Shown here: positions 16,102-23,911 of the stretch, one piece after another
Position numbering within the stretch: position 1 is the stretch's first letter
Layout: each line of letters begins with the position of its first letter
Origin: Flavobacterium suaedae
GTDB taxonomy: Bacteria; Bacteroidota; Bacteroidia; Flavobacteriales; Flavobacteriaceae
Reading direction: 5' to 3'
Assembly: GCF_014642915.1 (NCBI RefSeq)
Contig: NZ_BMJE01000003.1
Location: 124,001 to 188,000 of the forward strand
Length of the DNA: 64,000 bases
Notes under the pieces: model-generated
Databases searched by the model: none
Seen by the model: the letters and a program-made list of their open reading frames with translations, nothing else
What the model was told of the DNA's origin: nothing
Position numbers and translations under genes: made by a program

Positions 16102-16479
16102 ATGAATCCTGGAACTGATGACCCAAAAGATTTGGGTTCTAAAAAGTGGAATAACGAAGAAAAGGAAAGTAAAAAGAATGAAGGGTTTAGCGGAGAGAAT
16201 TTACCTAAAAACTATAATCCTTCTAAAGATAAAATGACGCCGGAAGTTGAAAAAGACGAAGAAGGTTCTATTGACACTGTAAAACGTGCCAGAGATGTTA
16301 ATGAAAAGAAAGCAGCTCCTGTAAGTGAAATTTCAGATAAAGCAACACGAAACGGCGAAACAGTAGATAAAAGCAGAGGGACTAAAAATGAAGATGAAGC
16401 TATGGAAACGGCAAAAAACAGAGATTTTAACTCTGATATTGAAAAAGACCGTTACAATTTAGAAGATAAAAATAAGTAA
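16102..16479 (+). CDS. Small highly charged, probably disordered protein
   Basis: 125 residues, about half of them Lys, Glu, Asp or Asn, with no hydrophobic core, signal or cysteine. Its composition resembles general-stress or desiccation-type hydrophilic proteins. The C-terminal motif FNSDIEKDRYNLEDKNK is echoed by the end of the tiny protein at 17633 (NPIERDLDK). It is followed by a strong terminator and lies opposite a YceI gene. Function unknown; a stress role is inferred from composition only. Confidence 0.6.
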   Translation: MNPGTDDPKDLGSKKWNNEEKESKKNEGFSGENLPKNYNPSKDKMTPEVEKDEEGSIDTVKRARDVNEKKAAPVSEISDKATRNGETVDKSRGTKNEDEAMETAKNRDFNSDIEKDRYNLEDKNK

Positions 16480-16501
16480 GTTAACTAGGTTAAGCTAATT
16501 T

Positions 16502-16536
16502 GAAAAAGCCTCACAGAGTAATTGTGAGGCTTTTTC
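16502..16536. terminator. Bidirectional terminator
   Basis: GAAAAAGCCTCAC pairs perfectly with GTGAGGCTTTTTC (13 bp, 9-base loop). A and T runs on opposite ends let it serve both the charged-protein gene and the converging yceI gene. Confidence 0.85.
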
Positions 16537-16563
16537 TTTATAGTTATATTTTTTTATTGGGTA

Positions 16564-17100
16564 TTACTTTTCATGTATGTACTGAATATTAGCATGTATT
16601 TTAATATCCTCTCCAAACAATATTCCGCCTGCTTCATCTACTTCAGGTGAATGAATGTTGAAATCATTACGATCTATTTCACCATTAATTTCAAATCCGG
16701 CACGGTCATTACCAAAACCATCTTTAGCCTGCCCTCCAAATAATACATCAAGTATTACAGGTTTAGTAATTCCCTTTAAAGTTAAATCACCTTTTAACTC
16801 ATAGTTATCACCTTCTATATGCTCAAAGGATGTAGAGTCAAATCGTACTTCAGGATATTTATCGGCATCAAAAAAATCTTCTGATTTTAAGTGTTCATCT
16901 CTCTCTACATTATTAGTGTTAACGCTATATACATCTACTTTTATTGAAAAAGAAGAACCTTCAAAAACATCATGTTCAGGGTTTATCATTTTACCGGAAA
17001 AGATGGTAAAAGCTCCTGTAATGTTAGAAATTAATAGATGTCTTATCTTAAAATGTATTTCGGAGTGTTCCAGGTCAATAACCCAATTTGTTGCAGCCAT
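16564..17100 (-). CDS. YceI family protein
   Basis: 178-residue lipocalin-like beta-barrel of the YceI family, which binds isoprenoid or fatty-acid-like ligands. Typical segments are WVIDLEHSEIHFKIRHLLISN near the N-terminus, DEHLKSEDFFDADKYPEVRF and LKGDLTLKGITKPV. There is no signal peptide, so it is probably cytoplasmic, unlike the periplasmic E. coli founder. It sits among small hydrophilic proteins. Some YceI proteins are stress- or base-induced, compatible with that setting. Confidence 0.88.
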   Translation of the reverse strand: MAATNWVIDLEHSEIHFKIRHLLISNITGAFTIFSGKMINPEHDVFEGSSFSIKVDVYSVNTNNVERDEHLKSEDFFDADKYPEVRFDSTSFEHIEGDNYELKGDLTLKGITKPVILDVLFGGQAKDGFGNDRAGFEINGEIDRNDFNIHSPEVDEAGGILFGEDIKIHANIQYIHEK

Positions 17101-17352
17101 AACTTTATACTATTTACCTTACTAAAATACTGTTTATTACGGTGTTTTACAAAAAGAGCAAAGCAAATAATTTGTTAAACTTTAAAACAGTTGATTTCAC
17201 AATATTAGTGTAAACACCTTTATTTACTTGGCTTTACTATATAGAGTTAATAAGCCTTAAAGCTTTTTAACTTTAAAGCAACGTTAAACTATTTAGTAAC
17301 AAGATTATAATTCCTGAACTTTATAGTAGTAATAATATTAAAAACTACAGCT

Positions 17353-17493
17353 ATGAAAGACGACAAAAAACAAACTCCGGCACCAAAAGTATCGAGCGAA
17401 CGCGAATCGGATGCTTCAAAAATTGCAAAGCAAAATGACAGTGAAGATTCTTCAGGTAAGAAAGCTTACCCGAAACCTTCTCAAAGAAATTAA
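17353..17493 (+). CDS. Tiny hydrophilic protein (46 aa)
   Basis: A 47-codon ORF, MKDDKKQTPAPKVSSER onward, ending KPSQRN. It is rich in Lys, Ser and Asp with no hydrophobic segment. It is the first of three consecutive short ORFs on the same strand, all with this composition, which supports translation. No homologue is recognised. It would be skipped by length-filtered gene callers. Confidence 0.45.
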   Translation: MKDDKKQTPAPKVSSERESDASKIAKQNDSEDSSGKKAYPKPSQRN

Positions 17494-17528
17494 CCACACC
17501 ACTTACACTAACCAAAATCTTGACAATT

Positions 17529-17630
17529 ATGAAAACTAACAACAATAAACAACAGCCCGAATATCCCGATAAGCATGACATGAGCATGAATGACAATGAG
17601 TTAATTATTGATAATGAAGAATATGCTTAA
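17529..17630 (+). CDS. Tiny acidic protein (33 aa)
   Basis: A 34-codon ORF beginning MKTNNNKQQPEYPDKHD and ending NEEYA. It is polar and acidic towards the end. It lies 35 bases after the preceding tiny ORF and 2 bases before the next, suggesting a small polycistronic unit. Coding potential is plausible but unproven at this length. Confidence 0.35.
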   Translation: MKTNNNKQQPEYPDKHDMSMNDNELIIDNEEYA

Positions 17631-17632
17631 TT

Positions 17633-17779
17633 ATGGAAGCAGATAAAAAAGAAAAACAAGGGCAGGATAAAGAGTTTACCGAAAGCGGTAATAAAAAACC
17701 TGCTGAAACAACAACCGAAGGAACTAAAAATAATAATTGGGATGCTAAGAACCCAATTGAAAGAGACTTAGATAAGTAG
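17633..17779 (+). CDS. Tiny hydrophilic protein (48 aa)
   Basis: A 49-codon ORF beginning MEADKKEKQGQDKEF and ending NPIERDLDK. It shares composition and a C-terminal (I)E-(K/R)-D pattern with the 125-residue protein at 16102. It is the last of three short ORFs, followed by a strong terminator, which argues that the cluster is transcribed. Function unknown. Confidence 0.45.
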   Translation: MEADKKEKQGQDKEFTESGNKKPAETTTEGTKNNNWDAKNPIERDLDK

Positions 17780-17818
17780 TTAATTTACTGGTTAATAAGT
17801 TAAATAGATGTGATTAGA

Positions 17819-17848
17819 AGGGAAAGTGTGAACTTTCCCTCTTTTTTT
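17819..17848 (+). terminator. Rho-independent terminator after the tiny-ORF cluster
   Basis: AGGGAAAGT pairs with ACTTTCCCT around a gtga loop, followed by C and seven Ts. The final bases touch the 3' end of the converging HAD gene. Confidence 0.8.
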
Positions 17849-18536
17849 AGGATAACAAAACAGGCAATACTTCTTTTATAGTGTTTATTTCCTTAAAATT
17901 ATCGTGCTCTACATTATGGTCTATCATTTCGTGTGCCCATGTAGTATGGAAAGGTACATGGCATGCATAGCCTCCTATTTCCAGTACCGGCAATACATCC
18001 GAACGTAGTGAATTACCAATCATGTAAAACTCCTCGGGTTTTACCTCAAGCCTTTTTAATAACTTTAAATAATCTATTTCTTTTTTATCAGACATCACTT
18101 CAATATGATGAAAGTAATGCCCCAATCCTGAGTTATGCAACTTACGGTGCTGGTCTTTAAGATCACCTTTAGTAGCTACTACCAGCTTATATTTACCATG
18201 AAGTTCTTTTAAGGTTTCCTCTACCCCATCAATTAAAACAATAGGCTTTTGTATCAGTTCTTTACCTAAATCGGTTATTCGTTCTATGGTTTTTACACTT
18301 ACAGTACCGTTAGAAACTTTTACAGCTGTTTCTATCATACTAAGCACATAACCTTTAATTCCGTAACCGTATAGGGGTAAATTATTAATCTGGGTTTTAA
18401 ATAATTCCTGCGAAAGGCTTTGGTGTGATAAATAAGCCTCCATTATACCACAAAACTTTTTTTCAGTTTCTTCAAAGTACGGCTCATTTATAAATAAGGT
18501 ATCATCAGCATCAAATGCTACAACTTTAATATTCAT
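17847..18536 (-). CDS. HAD family hydrolase
   Basis: 229-residue haloacid dehalogenase-type phosphatase. Motif I FDADDTLF (Asp9 nucleophile, Asp11 acid-base) is followed by a helical cap (residues about 20-85). Motif II is in KLVVATKGD, the motif III Lys in SDKKE, and motif IV in MIGNSLRSDVLP. It is probably cytoplasmic. The substrate cannot be told from sequence. It stands alone between converging and same-strand genes. Confidence 0.85.
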   Translation of the reverse strand: MNIKVVAFDADDTLFINEPYFEETEKKFCGIMEAYLSHQSLSQELFKTQINNLPLYGYGIKGYVLSMIETAVKVSNGTVSVKTIERITDLGKELIQKPIVLIDGVEETLKELHGKYKLVVATKGDLKDQHRKLHNSGLGHYFHHIEVMSDKKEIDYLKLLKRLEVKPEEFYMIGNSLRSDVLPVLEIGGYACHVPFHTTWAHEMIDHNVEHDNFKEINTIKEVLPVLLS

Positions 18537-18646
18537 TAACTAGCGAATTTATTTACAAATCTAGCAAACTATTATGGTATAACTTACCACATTACTGTTA
18601 ATTGATTTATAACATTCTAAAAACTACTTCTTTCATTTTAAACTTT

Positions 18647-19321
18647 TCAATGTTGTCTAGAAACATTAGAAAGTGCATTAAGACCTCCAATAAATAATAT
18701 AGCTCCCCCTACAAAAGGAAAACCTGCACCTACAAGATCTGCTACAGAAACAGAAAATAAAAACGGTAGACAAAAAAGCATTCCGAAAACTCCGGCAAAC
18801 ATTGCTATATATGATATTATACTTACAATATTTATATTATTTTGAGGGTTTGATGCTGACTCAAAAACTTCATATTGAAGCACTGATAAATCTTTATCAG
18901 CATATTCTTCAACACTCCATAAAGCTATAGGTTTGGCATTCCTACCTTTATTAAAGTCTTTAAAAAACAGAGACCACTTGCTTGGTAATAAAACCATACC
19001 AAATATTAATATTATAAAGCAAGGTAGGGTATAGTTCCTGTTTCCCAACATAAAAGCCTGCATTCTTATTTCATCAACAGGAGTCATCTCATAACCTAAA
19101 ATTACATGCTTAAGATCATGGCTTTCATATCCGGGAACTAAGGACAAATTATTATCTCTTAAACAATTTGATATGGCTTTACCCAAGGTGCCGTCGGTCA
19201 TGGCAGAAAGTTTTCTTTCTTTAAGTTTATAAGGCTCCATATCATTAAGAGACTCAATAATTTTTATTGAAAAGTCAAATGATATTTTAATTATACTTCT
19301 TGCGATTTTTTGGAAGATCAT
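18647..19321 (-). CDS. Membrane protein with a Coq4-type HDxxHx11E motif
   Basis: 224 residues. Residues 40-95 contain H68-D69-x2-H72-x11-E84, the exact zinc-ligand signature of the Coq4 family, within GYESHDLKHVILGYEM. Unlike classic Coq4 it also has hydrophobic segments at about 98-113 and two near the C-terminus (about 166-215), so it is likely an inner-membrane protein. Coq4 organises ubiquinone synthesis and acts in C1 decarboxylation-hydroxylation, but flavobacteria normally make menaquinone. A different lipid-related role is therefore likely. Identification rests on the motif plus local context. Confidence 0.6.
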   Translation of the reverse strand: MIFQKIARSIIKISFDFSIKIIESLNDMEPYKLKERKLSAMTDGTLGKAISNCLRDNNLSLVPGYESHDLKHVILGYEMTPVDEIRMQAFMLGNRNYTLPCFIILIFGMVLLPSKWSLFFKDFNKGRNAKPIALWSVEEYADKDLSVLQYEVFESASNPQNNINIVSIISYIAMFAGVFGMLFCLPFLFSVSVADLVGAGFPFVGGAILFIGGLNALSNVSRQH

Positions 19322-19435
19322 TGTCTTTTTATTTGTTGATAATTTCTCAAATATATAAAATACTTCTTAGCACTAATCCCGTAAATCCTTTTCCAATATT
19401 TTACTTATTTTTACAGTTCAGCAAAAACTTCATCA

Positions 19436-20839
19436 ATGCCAGAAACCATTACTTTATTACTATCATTTATAATTGCACTTGCCATAGGTATATTTCTTGG
19501 TAAACTTATTTTTTCTTCAAAGTCTGATAATGAAAAGAAACTGCTTGAAGAACGCAATACAGGATTTGCAAATCAGTTAGAGCAGCTTAAGCAACAAGCA
19601 GCAAGCGAAAAACAATATTTGGAAAAACTGCTTACTGAAACGGTTGAAGAACGTAATAACTTGCGTAATGCTAAAGACAGCCTTGCAGTACAGTTAACTA
19701 AAAAAGAAACAGACTACGAAAACTTGTTACAACGCAGTAAAGAGCAACAACAGGAAACCGAAAAACTAAGGGAGCAGTTTACTAAAGAGTTTGAAAACCT
19801 TGCTAATAAAATACTGGAAGAAAAATCGACCAAGTTTACAGAACAAAACAAAGAAAATATAAAAAATATACTTTCTCCGCTACAGGAAAAAATACTACTG
19901 TTTGAAAAGAAAGTTGAAGACACACACAAAGAAAGTATTGACTATCATGCTGCCCTGCGTCAGCAAATACTAAACCTACGCGATACCAGCGAACAAATGA
20001 GTAAGGAAACTTTAAACCTTACAAAGGCGTTAAAAGGAGATAGTAAAATGCAGGGTAACTGGGGCGAGTTAATATTAGAGCGCGTACTGGAAAAATCAGG
20101 ACTGGAAAAAGACAGAGAATATTTTGTACAACACAGCCACACTACCGAAGAAGGAACAAGGTTATATCCTGATGTTGTGATAAACTTACCGGATGGTAAA
20201 AAAATGGTTGTAGACAGTAAAGTGTCTTTAGTGGCTTATGAGCGTTATGTAAATGAAGAGGATGACCCGTTACGCCTGGCGCATTTAAAAGAACACTGCA
20301 ACTCTATTAAACGTCATGTAGAACAGTTAAGCAGTAAAAACTATCATGAACTTTACAAAATGGAAAGCCCTGATTTTGTATTACTGTTTATCCCTATAGA
20401 GTCGGCTTTTGCTGTAGCCTTAAATGAAGACAATACCTTATACAATAAAGCCTTTGAGAGCAATATAGTTATTGTTACACCAAGTACACTATTGGCTACC
20501 CTGCGTACTATAGACAGTATGTGGACGAACCAAAAGCAACAGCAAAACGCTTATGAAATAGCCCGACAGGCAGGAGCTTTATATGATAAGTTTGAAGGTT
20601 TGGTTAGCGACCTCATTATGGTAGGCAAACGTATGGATGATGGTAAAAAAGCGTACCAAGGTGCTATGAATAAACTGGTTGATGGTCGTGGTAACATAGT
20701 AACCAGTATAGAAAAACTGAAAAAAATGGGAGCTAAAGCAAAAAAATCGCTTCCTGAAAATTTAGTTAATCGTGCTCTTGATTCCGAAGAAAAAGCCTTT
20801 GATGATATAGAGGATAACGAACAAAACCTTTTAGACTAA
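19436..20839 (+). CDS. rmuC: DNA recombination protein RmuC
   Basis: 467 residues: an N-terminal membrane anchor (about 4-24), a long coiled coil (about 30-130, with many Glu/Gln/Lys heptads) and the RmuC nuclease-like domain (about 165-430). Signature stretches are MQGNWGELILERVLEKSGL, VVDSKVSLVAYERY and ANQKQQQNAYEIA-like sequence. RmuC limits inversions at short inverted repeats and contributes to genome stability and phage sensitivity. It is followed 14 bases later by a thioesterase gene, so the two are probably co-transcribed. Confidence 0.92.
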   Translation: MPETITLLLSFIIALAIGIFLGKLIFSSKSDNEKKLLEERNTGFANQLEQLKQQAASEKQYLEKLLTETVEERNNLRNAKDSLAVQLTKKETDYENLLQRSKEQQQETEKLREQFTKEFENLANKILEEKSTKFTEQNKENIKNILSPLQEKILLFEKKVEDTHKESIDYHAALRQQILNLRDTSEQMSKETLNLTKALKGDSKMQGNWGELILERVLEKSGLEKDREYFVQHSHTTEEGTRLYPDVVINLPDGKKMVVDSKVSLVAYERYVNEEDDPLRLAHLKEHCNSIKRHVEQLSSKNYHELYKMESPDFVLLFIPIESAFAVALNEDNTLYNKAFESNIVIVTPSTLLATLRTIDSMWTNQKQQQNAYEIARQAGALYDKFEGLVSDLIMVGKRMDDGKKAYQGAMNKLVDGRGNIVTSIEKLKKMGAKAKKSLPENLVNRALDSEEKAFDDIEDNEQNLLD

Positions 20840-20853
20840 TTCTCCAGAAAATA

Positions 20854-21402
20854 ATGAAAGAAAATCACAGAAAACTATCCGCTTCACGGATAAATATATC
20901 GGAACTTATGCTACCGTCGCATACCAACTTTAGTGGTAAAATACACGGTGGGCATATCCTTAAATTAATGGATCAGATAGCTTTTGCATCTGCATCTAAA
21001 TATTCCAGAAGCTATTGCGTTACGGCATCAGTAGATAAGGTAGATTTTCTTAACCCTATTGAGGTTGGGGAACTGGTTATAATGAAAGCATCTGTAAACT
21101 ACGTAGGCAATAGTTCTATGGTAGTAGGCATACGCGTTACAGCAGAGAACATACAAACAGGTAAAGTAAAGCATTGCAACTCTTCCTACTTTACAATGGT
21201 AGCAAAAGATGGTGAAGGAAATAATGTTAGAGTACCGCGTCCAATTTTAACCTCTCTTGAAGAAGTCAGGCGCTTCCACAATGCTATAAAACGTATAGAG
21301 CTAAAAAAAGAACGTAATGAGCATAGGGAAACTTTTGACCATACCACAACCGAAGCTATAGAATCGTTAAAAAAATTAAACATTACTGTTGAGCTACAGT
21401 AA
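20854..21402 (+). CDS. Acyl-CoA thioesterase (hotdog fold)
   Basis: 182 residues with one hotdog domain of the YciA/BACH type. The signature is NFSGKIHGGHILKLMDQIAF (about 27-46), followed by VTASVDKVDFLNPIEVGE. It hydrolyses acyl-CoA thioesters in the cytoplasm; chain-length preference is unknown. The C-terminal 40 residues are charged and helical, longer than in YciA. It lies 14 bases downstream of rmuC. Confidence 0.88.
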   Translation: MKENHRKLSASRINISELMLPSHTNFSGKIHGGHILKLMDQIAFASASKYSRSYCVTASVDKVDFLNPIEVGELVIMKASVNYVGNSSMVVGIRVTAENIQTGKVKHCNSSYFTMVAKDGEGNNVRVPRPILTSLEEVRRFHNAIKRIELKKERNEHRETFDHTTTEAIESLKKLNITVELQ

Positions 21403-21545
21403 CATAGGGCGAGAGATACTATTTACTTATAATTACGAAATAATTATAATTTGTACGATAAATTGAGAAATATGAATGCTTAATCTTTTTATTATAAAAT
21501 AATAACATTTTTTTTGTAAAAAATATTAAGTTATCTTTTTTATTA

Positions 21546-21574
21546 TATATTTGTTACAATTTTACATATTTTTG
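21546..21574 (+). promoter_or_regulatory. Two candidate -7 elements before the diheme lipoprotein gene
   Basis: TATATTTG (21546-21553) and TATTTTTG (21567-21574) both match TAnnTTTG and lie 33 and 12 bases before the ATG. The upstream copy gives the more normal leader length. Confidence 0.35.
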
Positions 21575-21586
21575 TAACATTATAGC

Positions 21587-22681
21587 ATGAAAAAGAACTA
21601 TTTTTTAAACTACCTACTATTTTTATCGCTTTTTACAACATTTTTTTCTTGTGGAACTGACGATGGAAACAACTATGAGGAAATTCCTGAAGAAACTTCT
21701 CCTGTTGTTCTTGATATTAACGCAGTGCCCTACCCCAAGTTATCTGATTATAAATTATACGAAGGAGAACTAAAAAATATTGAACCTGCTTATAAAGTTA
21801 TTCCTTACGATTTAAATACCCCTCTGTTTACTGATTACGCTCACAAGAAGAGGTTTATTTGGATGCCTAAGGATACTAAGGCAACATATACTACTGATGC
21901 ACAAATTCCTGACTTTCCTATAGGTACTATTTTGGTGAAAAACTTTTATTATGAGGATGTTTTACCAAATGATGTTACCCGGATTATTGAAACACGAATA
22001 ATGATTAAAAAGCCGGAAGGCTGGATTTTTGCAAATTATGTATGGAACGATGAGCAAACAGAAGCTACTTTAAACGTTAATGGCGGTACAGTACCTTTAG
22101 AATGGAGCCAAAATGGAGAAACAATGGCTATTAATTACAAAGTACCCTCTCAGGAACAATGTACAACATGCCACTCCCTTAACGGTACCTACACCCCAAT
22201 AGGGGTTAAACCACAAAACCTTAATAAACTGTATGATTATAAAGATGGCACACTAAACCAGCTTAGTAAATGGATACAGGAAGGATACCTTGATAACAAA
22301 CCAACTAATATAAATTCAACTGTGGACTGGACTGATACATCTCAGTCTTTAGAACTTCGCGCAAGGTCATATCTTGACATTAACTGTGCACACTGCCATA
22401 CACCGGGGGGTGATTGTGATGAAGCACCTATGAATTTTGCCTTCTCACAAACCAATATCCCTGAAAACCTGGGGGTATGTGTAGAACCGGAAGACTTTGT
22501 TACAGGCAATCAACAATACATTGTTGATGCCCAAGACCCAAGAGGCTCATTATTATATTTTAGGGTTGAAACTACAATTCAAACTGAAATGATGCCTAAC
22601 CTTGGGCGTACTGTAACACATACAGAAGGACTGGAACTTCTGGAAGAATGGATTACCAATATGGAAGTTAGCTGCCCATAA
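21587..22681 (+). CDS. Diheme c-type cytochrome lipoprotein (SO2930-like)
   Basis: 364 residues with lipobox FFSC (cysteine 22) followed by GTDDG, so probably outer-membrane anchored and perhaps surface exposed. An N-terminal domain (about 45-185) with LFTDYAHKKRFIWMP precedes two haem-binding motifs, C192TTCH196 and C267AHCH271. This matches the SO2930-type diheme family. Similar proteins are predicted redox carriers of unknown partner. It is the first of two tandem paralogues; the next gene starts 99 bases on. Covalent haem attachment would need the cytochrome c maturation system. Confidence 0.82.
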   Translation: MKKNYFLNYLLFLSLFTTFFSCGTDDGNNYEEIPEETSPVVLDINAVPYPKLSDYKLYEGELKNIEPAYKVIPYDLNTPLFTDYAHKKRFIWMPKDTKATYTTDAQIPDFPIGTILVKNFYYEDVLPNDVTRIIETRIMIKKPEGWIFANYVWNDEQTEATLNVNGGTVPLEWSQNGETMAINYKVPSQEQCTTCHSLNGTYTPIGVKPQNLNKLYDYKDGTLNQLSKWIQEGYLDNKPTNINSTVDWTDTSQSLELRARSYLDINCAHCHTPGGDCDEAPMNFAFSQTNIPENLGVCVEPEDFVTGNQQYIVDAQDPRGSLLYFRVETTIQTEMMPNLGRTVTHTEGLELLEEWITNMEVSCP

Positions 22682-22780
22682 CAGCTAAATAAAATATTAG
22701 GAATTTGAACTCTTTAACTGTTTATAACTAAACAGAGAACTTTTATACTTTAATTTTTTTAAAATTCCCCAGCTAACAGC

Positions 22781-23878
22781 ATGAAAAAGAGCACATCCAC
22801 AAAAAAACTATTATTTCTGGCATTATTAACCATATTCTTTTCATGTGGTTCTGATGATTCAGAAAACTACCAGGAAATACCTGAAGAAGAATCTCCTGTA
22901 GTAGTTAATCTGGACGAAGTACCCTACCAAACACTTTCAGAATACAAATTTTATGAAGGTGAACTTAAAAATATGGAACCCGCGTATAAAGTAATACCAT
23001 ATGAATTAAACAGTAAGCTTTTTACAGATTACGCACATAAAAAGAGATTTATATGGATGCCGAAAGGCGCTAAAGCTACCTATACTGCCGACGACGAAAT
23101 ATTAAATTTTCCTATAGGAACGGTACTTATTAAAAACTTTTTTTATGAAAACGTACAGCCTGCCAACAATACACGCATAATAGAAACAAGGCTTATGATA
23201 AAAAAGACTGATGGCTGGATTTTCGCAAATTATGTATGGAATGATTCCCAAACAGAAGCATACTTAAACCTGGACGGAAGTTTTACTGATATAAGCTGGA
23301 CTGAAAATGGCGAAACAAAAAGCACTACTTACAGAATACCTTCGGAAACTGAATGTTTTACATGCCACAAAAGCAACGAAAAATCAATTCCAATAGGTAC
23401 TAAGCCTCAAAACCTAAACAAAATATATGCTTATAAAGACGGTAATGCAAATCAATTAAGCAAATGGATTGAAGAGGGCTATTTAGAAAATAATATTCCT
23501 AATACTATAAATAGTACGGTAAACTATGCTGATGAGTCGCAACCTTTGGAACTAAGGGTACGCTCATACCTTGACATCAATTGTGCGCATTGCCATTCCG
23601 AAGGAGCGCATTGTGATTATATGCCTATGCGACTTGCTTTTACCGAAACTACTGACCCTGTTAATATGGGTATATGTGTAGAACCTTATGAATTTATTGA
23701 TAACTCTATAACTCATATTATATCTAAGAAAAATAAAAGCAGGTCTGCTATGTATTACAGGTTAAATACAACCGAACAATCATTTAGAATGCCAATGCTG
23801 GGCAGGACAATAGTGCATGAAGAGGCAATAGAAATGATAGACGAATGGATTAATTCAATGGACGAACCATGTCCGTAA
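22781..23878 (+). CDS. Diheme c-type cytochrome lipoprotein, tandem paralogue
   Basis: 365 residues, colinear with the preceding gene from the lipobox (FFSC, then GSDDSE) to the C-terminal CP. Long shared runs include TDYAHKKRFIWMPK and GWIFANYVWND. Haem motifs C192FTCH196 and C268AHCH272 are both intact, so neither copy is decaying. Divergence is spread along the length, which suggests an old tandem duplication. It is followed 33 bases later by an FG-GAP/UnbV protein gene on the same strand. Confidence 0.82.
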   Translation: MKKSTSTKKLLFLALLTIFFSCGSDDSENYQEIPEEESPVVVNLDEVPYQTLSEYKFYEGELKNMEPAYKVIPYELNSKLFTDYAHKKRFIWMPKGAKATYTADDEILNFPIGTVLIKNFFYENVQPANNTRIIETRLMIKKTDGWIFANYVWNDSQTEAYLNLDGSFTDISWTENGETKSTTYRIPSETECFTCHKSNEKSIPIGTKPQNLNKIYAYKDGNANQLSKWIEEGYLENNIPNTINSTVNYADESQPLELRVRSYLDINCAHCHSEGAHCDYMPMRLAFTETTDPVNMGICVEPYEFIDNSITHIISKKNKSRSAMYYRLNTTEQSFRMPMLGRTIVHEEAIEMIDEWINSMDEPCP

Positions 23879-23911
23879 CATTATACATAACAATTATCTA
23901 AACCACTAACT

